Below are positions 7,702-14,851 of a DNA stretch of 17,211 nt, one piece after another (position 1 is the first letter of the stretch; the number at the start of each line of letters is the position of its first letter). The DNA comes from Methanobacterium sp. (GTDB lineage Archaea; Methanobacteriota; Methanobacteria; Methanobacteriales; Methanobacteriaceae). The translations under genes and the position numbers were made by a program. Location of the stretch: NCBI GenBank assembly GCA_039666455.1, contig JAVSLW010000043.1, positions 1 to 17,211 on the forward strand, read 5' to 3'. The notes under the pieces were generated by a model. It ran no database searches, was not told the origin of the DNA, and saw nothing but the letters and a program-made list of their open reading frames with translations.

Positions 7702-8593
7702 TTTTAAATTCCTCTGTGAGAGTTATAGTGGCAGTGCTTATTACTTCTGATTGTTTATCTTCGCTCATATTTGCAATTTTCGCCCTAATCGAATTTTTAT
7801 AATGTTCTATTACAATTTCATTATTTATCTTGTTTTTAAGTAAATATTCAAGTGCCAAAAGGTCAAGAGTTGAAAGATATGCCCTGGGTCCAAGTGCTAC
7901 ACCAATTTTTCTTAAAATTCGTGTTGTAGATATAAGAGGTATATAATATGGTTTTAAGCTTTGGAATGCTTTTTTATAGTAATAATTTATATGCTGCTTT
8001 GCAATTTCAACTTCAACTTCTTCAGCTGGATAATTTACTATAATTCTCGCATTAAATCTATCCAATATGTGTTGTGGAACATCTGTTACTCCCGATATAT
8101 CATATGGATTCATTGTTGCAATGATATTTGCTTTAAGTGGTTTGGTTAAGGGAGTTTTTGGAAATGATACCTGCCACTCTGCCATGATTTCAGTAAAAGT
8201 TATGAGCGTATATTCACTGAATCTATTAAACTCATCTACATAAATAACTCCCGGATATTCATTGCCATGTGCCTTTAAAAGAGGTCCATTAATAATATCT
8301 GAAATTCCTTCTTTATATTTTTTTATATCTATATCTCCAATAAGGTCGCTTGGTATCGCATCATGACTTCCTGTAACTCTTACAAATGGAATTGAATTAA
8401 GCTCTTTTTGTAATTTAGTAACCATATTTTTTACAGCAAGAGTTTTAGCAGTTCCGGGAGCCCCTTCAATAAGTAGATTAAATCTAATATTAGACCTTAT
8501 TGATTCTGCAAATAAATTTAAATATCGTTTAAGTTCTTCTTGTCCAATTACAACAAGTTCTAAGTCAATTGTTTTGGTATTATTATCTATCAT
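7682..8593 (-). CDS. MoxR-family AAA+ ATPase
   Basis: A 303-residue AAA+ ATPase of the MoxR type, a chaperone-like motor that remodels or activates proteins together with a VWA-domain partner. Visible motifs are Walker A GAPGTAKT (44-51), Walker B VIYVDE (116-121), sensor-1 Asn162 in ATMNPYD, and LDRF (177-180), the usual MoxR arginine region. The predicted helical lid follows to the C-terminus. It is the first gene of a two-gene operon with the HExxH/VWA protein, overlapping it by 20 bases. No clear ribosome site precedes the ATG. A TATA-like TAATTATAAAAAAC on the minus strand (about 8626-8639) lies so close that the message may be nearly leaderless. The gene is markedly AT-rich like its partner. 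The pairing is well known; the biological target is not. Confidence 0.88.
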   Translation of the reverse strand: MIDNNTKTIDLELVVIGQEELKRYLNLFAESIRSNIRFNLLIEGAPGTAKTLAVKNMVTKLQKELNSIPFVRVTGSHDAIPSDLIGDIDIKKYKEGISDIINGPLLKAHGNEYPGVIYVDEFNRFSEYTLITFTEIMAEWQVSFPKTPLTKPLKANIIATMNPYDISGVTDVPQHILDRFNARIIVNYPAEEVEVEIAKQHINYYYKKAFQSLKPYYIPLISTTRILRKIGVALGPRAYLSTLDLLALEYLLKNKINNEIVIEHYKNSIRAKIANMSEDKQSEVISTATITLTEEFKNAKRIK

Positions 8594-8974
8594 TTATATT
8601 TGAGTATGGAGAATTTCTATTTCAAGTTTTTTATAATTAAATCTCTTGTACAATAGTTATATACATCTTTAGATATACTTATGATATGACACTCAACTAT
8701 AAAAAGCTATCCCGAAAATGGGACTATAAAGTATAAAGTTATGGGTGTTGAAAAATTCTTCGATTTTTCACAATGAAAATCAGAGATTTTCACATGTTGG
8801 TATTAATTTAATGTGTTTTTCTGTCCAGTTTTTCATTTGTTTTTGTAGATGGTTGCTTATTCTGTTTGGTGTTTTGCATTTTCTTTTGAGTTAACTTTAC
8901 AACTTCCTAAAAAAATAATAATCATGAAAAATAAATACTTATTACAGATAAATTCTTCAGTTAGGGTGAGAAAA
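8594..8974. other. Intergenic region with tandem hairpins
   Basis: No gene is convincing in this stretch. An open frame begins at an ATG at 8849, but the better start is at 8975. The region holds the promoter of the minus-strand MoxR gene (about 8626-8641), a small TCCC/GGGA hairpin (8710-8723) and the two tandem hairpins at 8749-8792, then a T-rich stretch leading into the 8975 gene. Confidence 0.5.
8749..8792. repeat. Two tandem 8-bp-stem hairpins
   Basis: TGAAAAAT (8749-8756) pairs with ATTTTTCA (8763-8770) around loop TCTTCG. Immediately after, TGAAAATC (8774-8781) pairs with GATTTTCA (8785-8792) around loop AGA. A sister element with core AAAATC-TGC-GATTTT occurs at 9367-9381, so the small gene between them is bracketed by related hairpins. 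Confidence 0.65.
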
Positions 8975-9286
8975 ATGATAAGATATCTTAAAGAATCCAG
9001 TCAGAATGAATTACAGTTTATAGATAAAGGAATTAATCCGGTATATAAGAAAATGCTTGAAATCATAGTGGGCCAATACGATAGGAAAATTAAATACGAT
9101 AGGAAAATTAAGTATAAATATAATGAATCTGACAAAAGTGCTCTAATCAGTGTGGAATTAAAGCCTTCAGAAATTGATAATGAAGAACTCAAAGAAAAGG
9201 AAGTCCAGAGATTTATTGAATGGTACAAAGTAGCCATTAATGAAGTTGTAATAGATAGCTACAGGGAAAAATTAATAAAGTTTTGA
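8975..9286 (+). CDS. Small charged protein of unknown function
   Basis: A 103-residue protein, rich in Lys, Glu, Ile and Tyr, with no membrane segment and no motif I recognise. The ATG at 8975 is chosen because GGTGA (8965-8969) lies 5 bases upstream; earlier in-frame ATGs (8849, 8924) have no ribosome site. An exact 18-base tandem duplication in the middle encodes a repeated YDRKIK hexapeptide, and the C-terminal half is probably helical. It stands alone between the divergent MoxR module and the convergent trpB2, flanked on both sides by related hairpins. It could be a lineage-specific methanogen protein; nothing visible points to its role. Confidence 0.65.
   Translation: MIRYLKESSQNELQFIDKGINPVYKKMLEIIVGQYDRKIKYDRKIKYKYNESDKSALISVELKPSEIDNEELKEKEVQRFIEWYKVAINEVVIDSYREKLIKF
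9076..9111 (+). repeat. Exact 18-bp tandem duplication inside a gene
   Basis: The unit at 9076-9093 (beginning ATACGATAGG) is repeated perfectly at 9094-9111. It keeps the reading frame and adds six residues (a second YDRKIK). The lack of any difference between copies suggests a recent slippage event. Confidence 0.85.
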
Positions 9287-9321
9287 CCTGAAAACACTAC
9301 ATATTTGCTGGTTTCAAAATA

Positions 9322-9381
9322 TTTGAGGATTTTGAAGGATTTATGGGTCAAAATCTCAAAGCTTTGAAAATCTGCGATTTT
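9322..9381. terminator. Large hairpin plus small hairpin between converging genes
   Basis: The arm at 9322-9335 (TTTGAGGATTTTGA) pairs with 9348-9360 (TCAAAATCTCAAA) across 13 bp with one bulged G. A second hairpin, AAAATC/GATTTT, with a 3-base loop follows at 9367-9381. The pair sits between the stop codons of the small gene at 9286 and trpB2 at 9395, so a bidirectional terminator is likely. The second hairpin also belongs to the repeat family seen at 8774-8792. Confidence 0.6.
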
Positions 9382-9394
9382 GGAGTGAGAAAAA

Positions 9395-10687
9395 TTAATA
9401 TCCAAGCTTGCCGTTTATATAATCATCGTAACCTTTAAGGTCCAGCATTCCGTGTCCTGAGAAGTTAATTACAATATTTTTCTCTTCACCAGTCTTTTTA
9501 CACTCCAGTGCTTCATCAATTCCTATTTTTATAGCGTGACAGGTTTCTGGAGCTGGAACTACGCCTTCACATTTGGCAAATGTGGTTCCGCTCTTGAATA
9601 TGTCATTTTGTTCTACTGAACGAGCTTCTACAATTCCTTCATGCACGAGAAGCGCCACAAGTGGTGCCATTCCGTGGTAACGTAGCCCTCCAGCATGTAC
9701 AGACGGCGGTATGAAATCGTGTCCAAGTGTGTACATCTTTAAAAGAGGTGTTAAACCGGCAGTGTCACCAAAGTCGTACTTGTACTCACCTTTTGTAAGA
9801 GTTGGGCAGGATGAAGGCTCTGCTGCTATGAACTTACAGTTGATTTTCTCGTCAAGCTGGTCTTTAATGAATGGGAAAACAGCTCCACCGAAATTACTTC
9901 CTCCACCGACACATCCAACGATTACATCAGGGTCTTCACCAACTATTTTCATCTGCTTTTTGGTTTCAAGACCAATAACAGTTTGATGCAAGAGCACGTG
10001 GTTTAAAACACTTCCAAGTGAATAATAAGCTTTTTCATCCTGCAGTGCATCCTCCATAGCTTCAGATATTGCAATTCCAAGAGATCCGGGATGGTTAGGG
10101 TCTTCATTCAGCACTTTTTTTCCAAATTCAGTCTTTTCACTTGGAGAAGGTATGACTTCTCCATTGTAGATCTGCATGATGGTTTTTCTGTATGGCTTCT
10201 GGTCAAACGAAACTCTAACCATGTAAACAGTGCAATCAAGACCCATCATTGAACATGCAAGTGATAACGCTGTACCCCACTGCCCTGCACCGGTTTCTGT
10301 TGTAAGACGTTCTACCCCGTCCTGTTTAGCATAGTATGCCTGTGCAATAGCTGTATTCAGTTTGTGGCTTCCAGTTGGTGAGTAATCTTCTCTCTTGTAA
10401 TAAATCTTTGCAGGAGTATCTAAGTAATCTTCAAGACCAGTTGCCCTGAACAGTGGGCTTGGCCTTCCAATCATTTTGTAGACCTTTCTTATTTCTTTTG
10501 GAATTTCAATCCATCGTTCCTGTGACATTTCCTGCTCTAAAACACCTTTAGAGAATATTTTAGGTAAGTTTTCTATTTGTTTCCCTTCTTCTGTCTGTGA
10601 AGGCGCTGGAAGTTCCAATGGCAAGTCTGCCGCTATGTTATACCATTTTTTTGGTATGTCTTTTGAGGGTAGTGTAACTTTATACAT
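9395..10687 (-). CDS. trpB2: Tryptophan synthase beta chain-like protein TrpB2
   Basis: A 430-residue PLP enzyme of the TrpB2 class, which joins indole and serine to make tryptophan and is common in archaea beside the operon-encoded TrpB1. The PLP lysine is Lys109 in TGSHKLN, and the glycine-rich phosphate loop is GCVGGGSNFGG (258-268). The long N-terminal region before the catalytic lysine and the total length of about 430 separate TrpB2 from TrpB1 (about 400). No trpA or other trp gene is adjacent, fitting a stand-alone indole-salvage role. GGTGAT (10691-10696) lies 3 bases from the ATG. The promoter carries two TGTACA boxes, matching the TrpY-regulated trpB2 known from Methanothermobacter, so repression by tryptophan is likely. 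Confidence 0.94.
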   Translation of the reverse strand: MYKVTLPSKDIPKKWYNIAADLPLELPAPSQTEEGKQIENLPKIFSKGVLEQEMSQERWIEIPKEIRKVYKMIGRPSPLFRATGLEDYLDTPAKIYYKREDYSPTGSHKLNTAIAQAYYAKQDGVERLTTETGAGQWGTALSLACSMMGLDCTVYMVRVSFDQKPYRKTIMQIYNGEVIPSPSEKTEFGKKVLNEDPNHPGSLGIAISEAMEDALQDEKAYYSLGSVLNHVLLHQTVIGLETKKQMKIVGEDPDVIVGCVGGGSNFGGAVFPFIKDQLDEKINCKFIAAEPSSCPTLTKGEYKYDFGDTAGLTPLLKMYTLGHDFIPPSVHAGGLRYHGMAPLVALLVHEGIVEARSVEQNDIFKSGTTFAKCEGVVPAPETCHAIKIGIDEALECKKTGEEKNIVINFSGHGMLDLKGYDDYINGKLGY

Positions 10688-10731
10688 TAAATCACCATTT
10701 ACCTTTTGTTAAGACCATATAACCTGTGACG

Positions 10732-10739
10732 TTATTAAA
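10732..10739 (-). promoter_or_regulatory. TATA box of trpB2
   Basis: TTTAATAA on the minus strand, preceded by an AAAGG stretch, predicts a transcription start near 10708, about 20 bases before the trpB2 ATG. The same AT-rich stretch could serve divergent transcription to the right. Confidence 0.5.
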
Positions 10740-10746
10740 CCTTTGT

Positions 10747-10762
10747 TGTACATATTTGTACA
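10747..10762. promoter_or_regulatory. Paired TRP boxes (TGTACA-N4-TGTACA), probable TrpY operator
   Basis: Two perfect TGTACA palindromes lie at 10747-10752 and 10757-10762, centre-to-centre 10 bp, so both face the same side of the helix. TGTACA is the TRP-box sequence recognised by the archaeal regulator TrpY, shown in Methanothermobacter thermautotrophicus to control the trp operon and trpB2. The boxes sit just upstream of the trpB2 TATA element. Confidence 0.75.
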
Positions 10763-10779
10763 TTATCCTTGTGATTGAT

Positions 10780-10968
10780 ATGAATAGCTTTGAGTTTGAA
10801 CTGGTTAAACTCAGTAAATGCTTGAAAATACTGGAAAATAGAAACGTTTATCTGAAATGAGAAATAAAATAAGATATGGGAATTTCACCGGGAGAGTGTC
10901 TGACCTTGCTAAAATTCTTCTTCAGGAAACTTCAGATACGCTCCAAACGTTAAACGACGTAAATGGAG
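10780..10968 (+). pseudogene. Possible remnant of a small divergent regulator gene
   Basis: An ATG at 10780 opens 26 codons (MNSFEFELVKLSKCLKIL...) that end at TGA 10858-10860. A second frame takes over at ATG 10857 with a 4-base ATGA overlap and reads on as GRVSDLAKILLQETSDTLQTL, which looks like a helix-turn-helix, before running into the nitroreductase start. Read together across a frameshift, the two resemble the N-terminal half of a small DNA-binding protein. The position, divergent from trpB2 and 18 bases from the TRP boxes, is where a TrpY gene would be expected, but I cannot confirm homology. It may instead be noncoding leader. The fusion into the next gene suggests that a deletion junction marks the start of the accessory region. 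Confidence 0.3.
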
Positions 10969-10974
10969 TATGTT

Positions 10975-11679
10975 ATGAAAAAAATAATTATATTGATTGT
11001 AGTAGCACTGATATTCGTGGTAGGTGCTTTTTATATGTTGCTACAACCAGATGTAGATGAACGTGAGCCTGAAATTCATATAAATGAAAAAATAAAACTA
11101 CCTGAGCCGAGATATGAAAGCAACATCTCAATCGAAGAGACTTTACTTGAGAGAAGATCTATCAGAGAGTATAAAGATATTCCACTAACACTTACTGAGG
11201 TCTCCCAGCTCCTCTGGGCTGCACAGGGGATTACTGATCCTGCAGGTTTTAGAACAGCGCCTTCTGCGGGTGCGCTCTATCCGCTTGAGGTATATGTGGT
11301 AATTGGCAATGTAGAGGGAGTCACAGAAGGCGTTTATAAATACAACCCTGATGAACGTGAGCTTGTGAAAGTTAAGGAGGGAGATACAAGGAATGAACTG
11401 ACTGTAGCAGCTCTTGGACAAACCCAGGTTAGAGATGGGAGTATAGTTATTGTCATATCTGCAGTTTATGAAGAGACAACTCAAAGGTACGGTGATAGAG
11501 GTATTAGATACGTGTATATGGAAGCAGGGCATGCTGCTCAAAATGTTTATTTACAGGCAGTCTCCCTGAATATGGGCACAGTAGTTATTGGAGCTTTTAG
11601 AGATGATGAAGTAAAAAGGATCCTGAACATGCCAGACAGAGAAGATCCATTATACATAATGCCTGTTGGAAGGATATAA
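10975..11679 (+). CDS. Membrane-anchored SagB/ThcOx-type nitroreductase
   Basis: A 234-residue protein with an N-terminal hydrophobic segment (residues 4-23, signal anchor) followed by a nitroreductase-superfamily domain of the SagB/ThcOx kind. These FMN enzymes oxidise or reduce diverse substrates, including azoline rings in peptide maturation. The family pattern is visible: LLERRSIREY near 57-66 (the FMN phosphate-binding RRS/R start), TLTEVSQLLWAAQGIT, RTAPSAGALYPLEVYVV, and the late segment EAGHAAQNVYLQAVSLNMGTV. The ATG at 10975 is preferred over one at 10963 because GGAG (10965-10968) is placed 6 bases before it. An anchored form would act on the outer face, where FMN supply is puzzling unless the anchor faces inward. 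No precursor peptide or cyclodehydratase gene is nearby, so a peptide-maturation role is not supported here. Confidence 0.85.
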   Translation: MKKIIILIVVALIFVVGAFYMLLQPDVDEREPEIHINEKIKLPEPRYESNISIEETLLERRSIREYKDIPLTLTEVSQLLWAAQGITDPAGFRTAPSAGALYPLEVYVVIGNVEGVTEGVYKYNPDERELVKVKEGDTRNELTVAALGQTQVRDGSIVIVISAVYEETTQRYGDRGIRYVYMEAGHAAQNVYLQAVSLNMGTVVIGAFRDDEVKRILNMPDREDPLYIMPVGRI

Positions 11680-11745
11680 ATGAGTTATGCAGTAATAAAA
11701 TCCAGTAAGAGGTTGAAATAGAAAAAACATAGATGGCGAGCACAT

Positions 11746-12516
11746 ATGAACAATAAACAATGGTACGAAACATTATTTGAAAATTATGGCAGAAAGTATG
11801 ACGAAGAAAGCTTCACACAGGGTACTGCTGGCGAATGCGATTTCATAGAAAAAGAAATTAACTATGACAAGTCGCTTAAAATCATAGATATCGGCTGCGG
11901 CACCGGCAGGCATTCTATTGAACTAACGAAGAGAGGATATAACATGACAGGAATTGATTTGTCCGAATCACAGCTTAAAAGAGCTAAGAAAAAGGCGAAA
12001 TCACATAACCTGAAAATCGATTTTCGTAAACTTGATGCCATGAAACTGCCTTTTAAAAAAGAATTCGATGTTGCAATAATGCTTTGCGAAGGCGCTTTCC
12101 CTTTGATGGAAACAGATGAGATGAATTTTGAGATTTTGAAAAATGTTACCAGGGCACTAAAAAACAAAGCAAAATTTATTTTTACAACTTTAAACGGATT
12201 ATTCCCTCTTTATCATTCCATTAATGAATTTCATGCTGCTGATGTTCAGGAAGGCCATACAACCTGCAAAAACACTCATTTCGATTTGATGACATTTCGT
12301 GATTATAATATAACCACAGCAGTAGATGATAGCGGGAATGTGAAAGAACTGGAATGTAATGAAAGATATTACGTGCCATGCGAGATTACATGGATATTAA
12401 AAACGCTGGGTTATAAAAAAATCGACATCTACGGGGCGAAAATAGGGGAGTTTTCAAGAAATGACAAACTCACAACCAAGGATTTTGAGATGCTCGTCAT
12501 AGCTGAAAAACAATAG
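11746..12516 (+). CDS. Class I SAM-dependent methyltransferase
   Basis: A 256-residue Rossmann-fold methyltransferase. SAM-binding motif I is IIDIGCGTGRHSIEL (46-60), the acidic end of beta-2 is GIDLSESQL, and a central FDVAIMLCEGAF segment corresponds to motif IV. The C-terminal half (about 140-256) is the variable substrate region and does not identify the substrate. The short N-terminus, WYETLFENYGRKYDEE, is common in small-molecule methyltransferases of this group. It is followed after 20 bases by the secreted-protein gene, so the two may be co-transcribed. Upstream is a 66-base gap without a clear terminator. Likely acquired accessory gene. Confidence 0.88.
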   Translation: MNNKQWYETLFENYGRKYDEESFTQGTAGECDFIEKEINYDKSLKIIDIGCGTGRHSIELTKRGYNMTGIDLSESQLKRAKKKAKSHNLKIDFRKLDAMKLPFKKEFDVAIMLCEGAFPLMETDEMNFEILKNVTRALKNKAKFIFTTLNGLFPLYHSINEFHAADVQEGHTTCKNTHFDLMTFRDYNITTAVDDSGNVKELECNERYYVPCEITWILKTLGYKKIDIYGAKIGEFSRNDKLTTKDFEMLVIAEKQ

Positions 12517-12536
12517 CACAGAGGTAGAAAAAAATT

Positions 12537-12929
12537 ATGAACAAAAAAATTCTCTGGATAATCGCAGCGATGATCATTCTAATCAGCGCCGGTGCATATC
12601 TTGCTTTTGCCTCGAACCAGCAAAAATTATCACCACCACAGACACCTCCCTCTTCAGAGCCAATTACAGTCTCCGGCGAGATTACCTGCCTGCCCAAAAA
12701 GGGACCAGGCCCTCACACTATGGAATGCGCCATTGGTATCAAAGGGGATGACGGTAAGTACTATGGATTGAAGAATCTTTTTGAACACGATAAAAAATAT
12801 AAATTTTATAGTACTGGTATACGCGTGGAGGTCTCCGGGACGCTCAATTATGAAGAAATGCTGGGACCAGGTGGCGTCCCATACGATGTCGCTGGAGTCA
12901 TCGAGATTACATCAATACGAGAGAGATAG
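12537..12929 (+). CDS. Small secreted or membrane-anchored protein, OB-fold-like
   Basis: A 130-residue protein with a basic N-terminus (MNKK) and a hydrophobic stretch (about 5-25) acting as signal peptide or anchor, then a Pro/Ser/Gln-rich linker (27-43) and a compact beta-rich domain. Two Cys residues (in ITCLPK and MECAIG) could form a disulfide outside the cell. The pattern of short strands ending in YDVAGVIEITSI suggests an OB-like barrel, but this is inference from composition. It begins 20 bases after the methyltransferase stop. The function is unknown. Confidence 0.75.
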   Translation: MNKKILWIIAAMIILISAGAYLAFASNQQKLSPPQTPPSSEPITVSGEITCLPKKGPGPHTMECAIGIKGDDGKYYGLKNLFEHDKKYKFYSTGIRVEVSGTLNYEEMLGPGGVPYDVAGVIEITSIRER

Positions 12930-13035
12930 AAAGGGGTTGATGAAAGTTACCAGAAGCATTTTTGTTGAAATGAGATTATGAACACTGGAAGTATGATTAC
13001 AATTATAGGGAAGGAAAAAGAAGAAGTTTAAGAAA

Positions 13036-13923
13036 ATGATTTTTATGAAACCTTTTAGTGTTATTAAAGCGCCACTAGTCTCGGAAGAGTTTTTTTCTGG
13101 CGTTAGTTTGATGGGAGATTCTTTAATAAATGCTGGACTAGCAGAACAGCTGGGTATTAAATCTATTACGCAGCTACCAGTACTTGATTGTGAGCATCAG
13201 CGAGATCCGGAAACAAAAATCATAAACCCGCGCCAAGTCCATGATTACTCAATACAGATAGCCAATGCCGTAGAAAAAGACTGCGCTACTGGCTATTTCC
13301 CACTTTTATTAGGGGGCGATTGCACCATTCTCATTGGTGCCATGCTGGCAATGAAACGAAAGGGAAATTGCGGCTTATTTTTTATTGATGGGCACGCTGA
13401 TTTTTATGAGCCTGGTGTTTCGCCATCAGGCGAGGCAGCAGATATGGAGCTGGGATTTGTTGTGGGTCGTGGGCCAGATATCGTCACCAACATCGAAAAT
13501 AGAAAACCATTAGTAGAAGAAACAAATACTGTTCTTTTTGGTTTCCGTGATGAAGAACATATCAAAAAAGCAGGTGGCCAGGACGTGCGTAAGACAAAGA
13601 TTCATTGTGTCTCCTTAGAAGAAACACGATGGAATGGCTTTAGTAATACCGTTGAAGCTGGCATACAGAGATTAAACTCGGTAGAGCAGTTTTGGATCCA
13701 TGTGGATGTTGATGTGCTTGATGATGCTGTCATGCCCGCAGTTGATTATCGGATGCCAGAGGGCTTAAGTGTCGGTGAGTTGGTTACTACAATGCAGCGT
13801 CTTATCAAGACTGGAAGAGCGGCTGGCATAAGCATCAGTATATTTAATCCTACCCTTGACTGGGATGGTTCTCTTGCAAAAAAATTAGTCGCCATTATGG
13901 CAAAAGGCTTGCAGAATGTTTAA
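13036..13923 (+). CDS. Arginase/agmatinase-family protein with altered metal motif
   Basis: A 295-residue member of the ureohydrolase superfamily, manganese enzymes that hydrolyse guanidino or formimino groups of arginine, agmatine, guanidinobutyrate and similar substrates. The three metal motifs are recognisable but modified: GGDC at 93-96 where GGDH is usual (metal-binding His replaced by Cys), DGHAD at 118-122 (usual DAHAD), and DVDVLDD at 224-230 (usual DxDxxDP). Asp118, His120, Asp122, Asp224 and Asp226 remain, so at least one metal site is intact. GGDC variants occur in the wider family, and substrate and activity cannot be predicted. A second in-frame ATG at 13045 is an equally possible start, as no strong ribosome site decides between them. 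The neighbours are unrelated single-gene functions. Confidence 0.85.
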   Translation: MIFMKPFSVIKAPLVSEEFFSGVSLMGDSLINAGLAEQLGIKSITQLPVLDCEHQRDPETKIINPRQVHDYSIQIANAVEKDCATGYFPLLLGGDCTILIGAMLAMKRKGNCGLFFIDGHADFYEPGVSPSGEAADMELGFVVGRGPDIVTNIENRKPLVEETNTVLFGFRDEEHIKKAGGQDVRKTKIHCVSLEETRWNGFSNTVEAGIQRLNSVEQFWIHVDVDVLDDAVMPAVDYRMPEGLSVGELVTTMQRLIKTGRAAGISISIFNPTLDWDGSLAKKLVAIMAKGLQNV

Positions 13924-13965
13924 CAATCGCGTATTTGTCATACCTGCAAAAAACCAAAAAATAAT

Positions 13966-14739
13966 ATGATAATTCAAGATCTGCTTTTTTATAGAAGAAT
14001 GGGTAAAGGACATCCTCTTATACTTATCCACGGAGCTATGGTGAACGGCTCAATGTTTTTATTAAAATCGGTTGCAGAGGAATTGTCTAAAAATTATGAT
14101 GTTATTATTCCTGATCTGCGTGGACACGGCGGAAGCAAAAATATGCCGGGCCCCTACACAACAGTACAGCATGCAGAAGATGTAAAAAATCTACTGGATG
14201 CCCTCAAAATCAAAAACACTTATGTTTTAGGATCTTCGTATGGGGGTGTGGTCGCCCAACAGATAACATACATGTATCCGTCGGTAGTAAGTAAGCTAAT
14301 TCTCGATGGCACAATCTCATATAATAGAATTACTTTACGGGAGAAAATTGAGGCAATTATTACTTTATTCCTTCTGCAACTTTTAGGGGTCAGAAGACTT
14401 ATGCATCTTGTAAAATATAGCCCTGAGCCTGGATTTAAAGATGATCCAGCACTGAAAGAAGAAATGCAAAAAATGTTTGCAGATAGTGATACAAAAGCAG
14501 CCGCAGCAGTGCTTAAAGAAGTATTTACTTTTGACAGCCGGTCGTGGGTGCACAATATTTCCTGCCCAACTCTCATTATTGGCGGATTACGTAGTATGGC
14601 AGTACCAGTACATCATGCCTATTTTTTGCATGATAAAATCAAGAGTTCTCGACTAGAAATATTCGAGGATGCCGGTCATGCGCTGATTTGGACACATAGT
14701 GAAAGGTTTGTCAGCGTGGTAAAGAATTTTTTGGGATAG
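13966..14739 (+). CDS. Alpha/beta hydrolase
   Basis: A 257-residue alpha/beta-hydrolase-fold enzyme, probably a soluble esterase- or haloperoxidase-like hydrolase of unknown substrate. The oxyanion-hole HG lies at 22-23, DLRGHGGS at 50-57, the nucleophile elbow GSSYG at 89-93 (Ser91) and the catalytic His238 in EDAGHALIW. The usual catalytic Asp after strand 7 should fall in GGLRSMAVP (206-214), but Arg-Ser stands where Asp is expected, so the acid must be elsewhere or activity is altered. The gene follows the arginase-family gene after 42 bases. A second, broken hydrolase gene of a different subfamily lies downstream. Family assignment is firm. Confidence 0.9.
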   Translation: MIIQDLLFYRRMGKGHPLILIHGAMVNGSMFLLKSVAEELSKNYDVIIPDLRGHGGSKNMPGPYTTVQHAEDVKNLLDALKIKNTYVLGSSYGGVVAQQITYMYPSVVSKLILDGTISYNRITLREKIEAIITLFLLQLLGVRRLMHLVKYSPEPGFKDDPALKEEMQKMFADSDTKAAAAVLKEVFTFDSRSWVHNISCPTLIIGGLRSMAVPVHHAYFLHDKIKSSRLEIFEDAGHALIWTHSERFVSVVKNFLG

Positions 14740-14851
14740 CTACTTATGAAACAAAAAGTACCAGAAAATATTAGATTGAGTCGAAAGGAAAACATTGATG
14801 AGAAAACAAGAGAGGAAAATGAAATGACTCCATTGCTTTTAAGCCGACAGC

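Noticed and set aside
8849..8974. N-terminal extension (MVAYSVWCFAF...) of the small gene ending at 9286
   Set aside because: The T-rich stretch looks noncoding, and the only good ribosome binding site, GGTGA, points to the ATG at 8975.
10949..10955. GTTAAAC just before the nitroreductase gene as a possible recombination site
   Set aside because: It lacks a paired left end and hairpin. The distance to the ATG at 10975 is 26 bases, and the same heptamer occurs at 10802 with no gene following.
11185..11541. Minus-strand open frame within the nitroreductase gene
   Set aside because: It is antisense to a clear family member and has no start signal or homologous motif.
11712..11718. GTTGAAA 34 bases before the methyltransferase start, similar to the spacing at the attC-like sites
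   Set aside because: The last base breaks the GTTRRRY pattern and no inverted repeat lies to its left.
13918..13924. GTTTAAC at the stop codon of the arginase-family gene, an exact RYYYAAC left-end match
   Set aside because: No GTTRRRY right end or stable stem follows before the next gene at 13966. A lone heptamer in AT-rich DNA is expected by chance.
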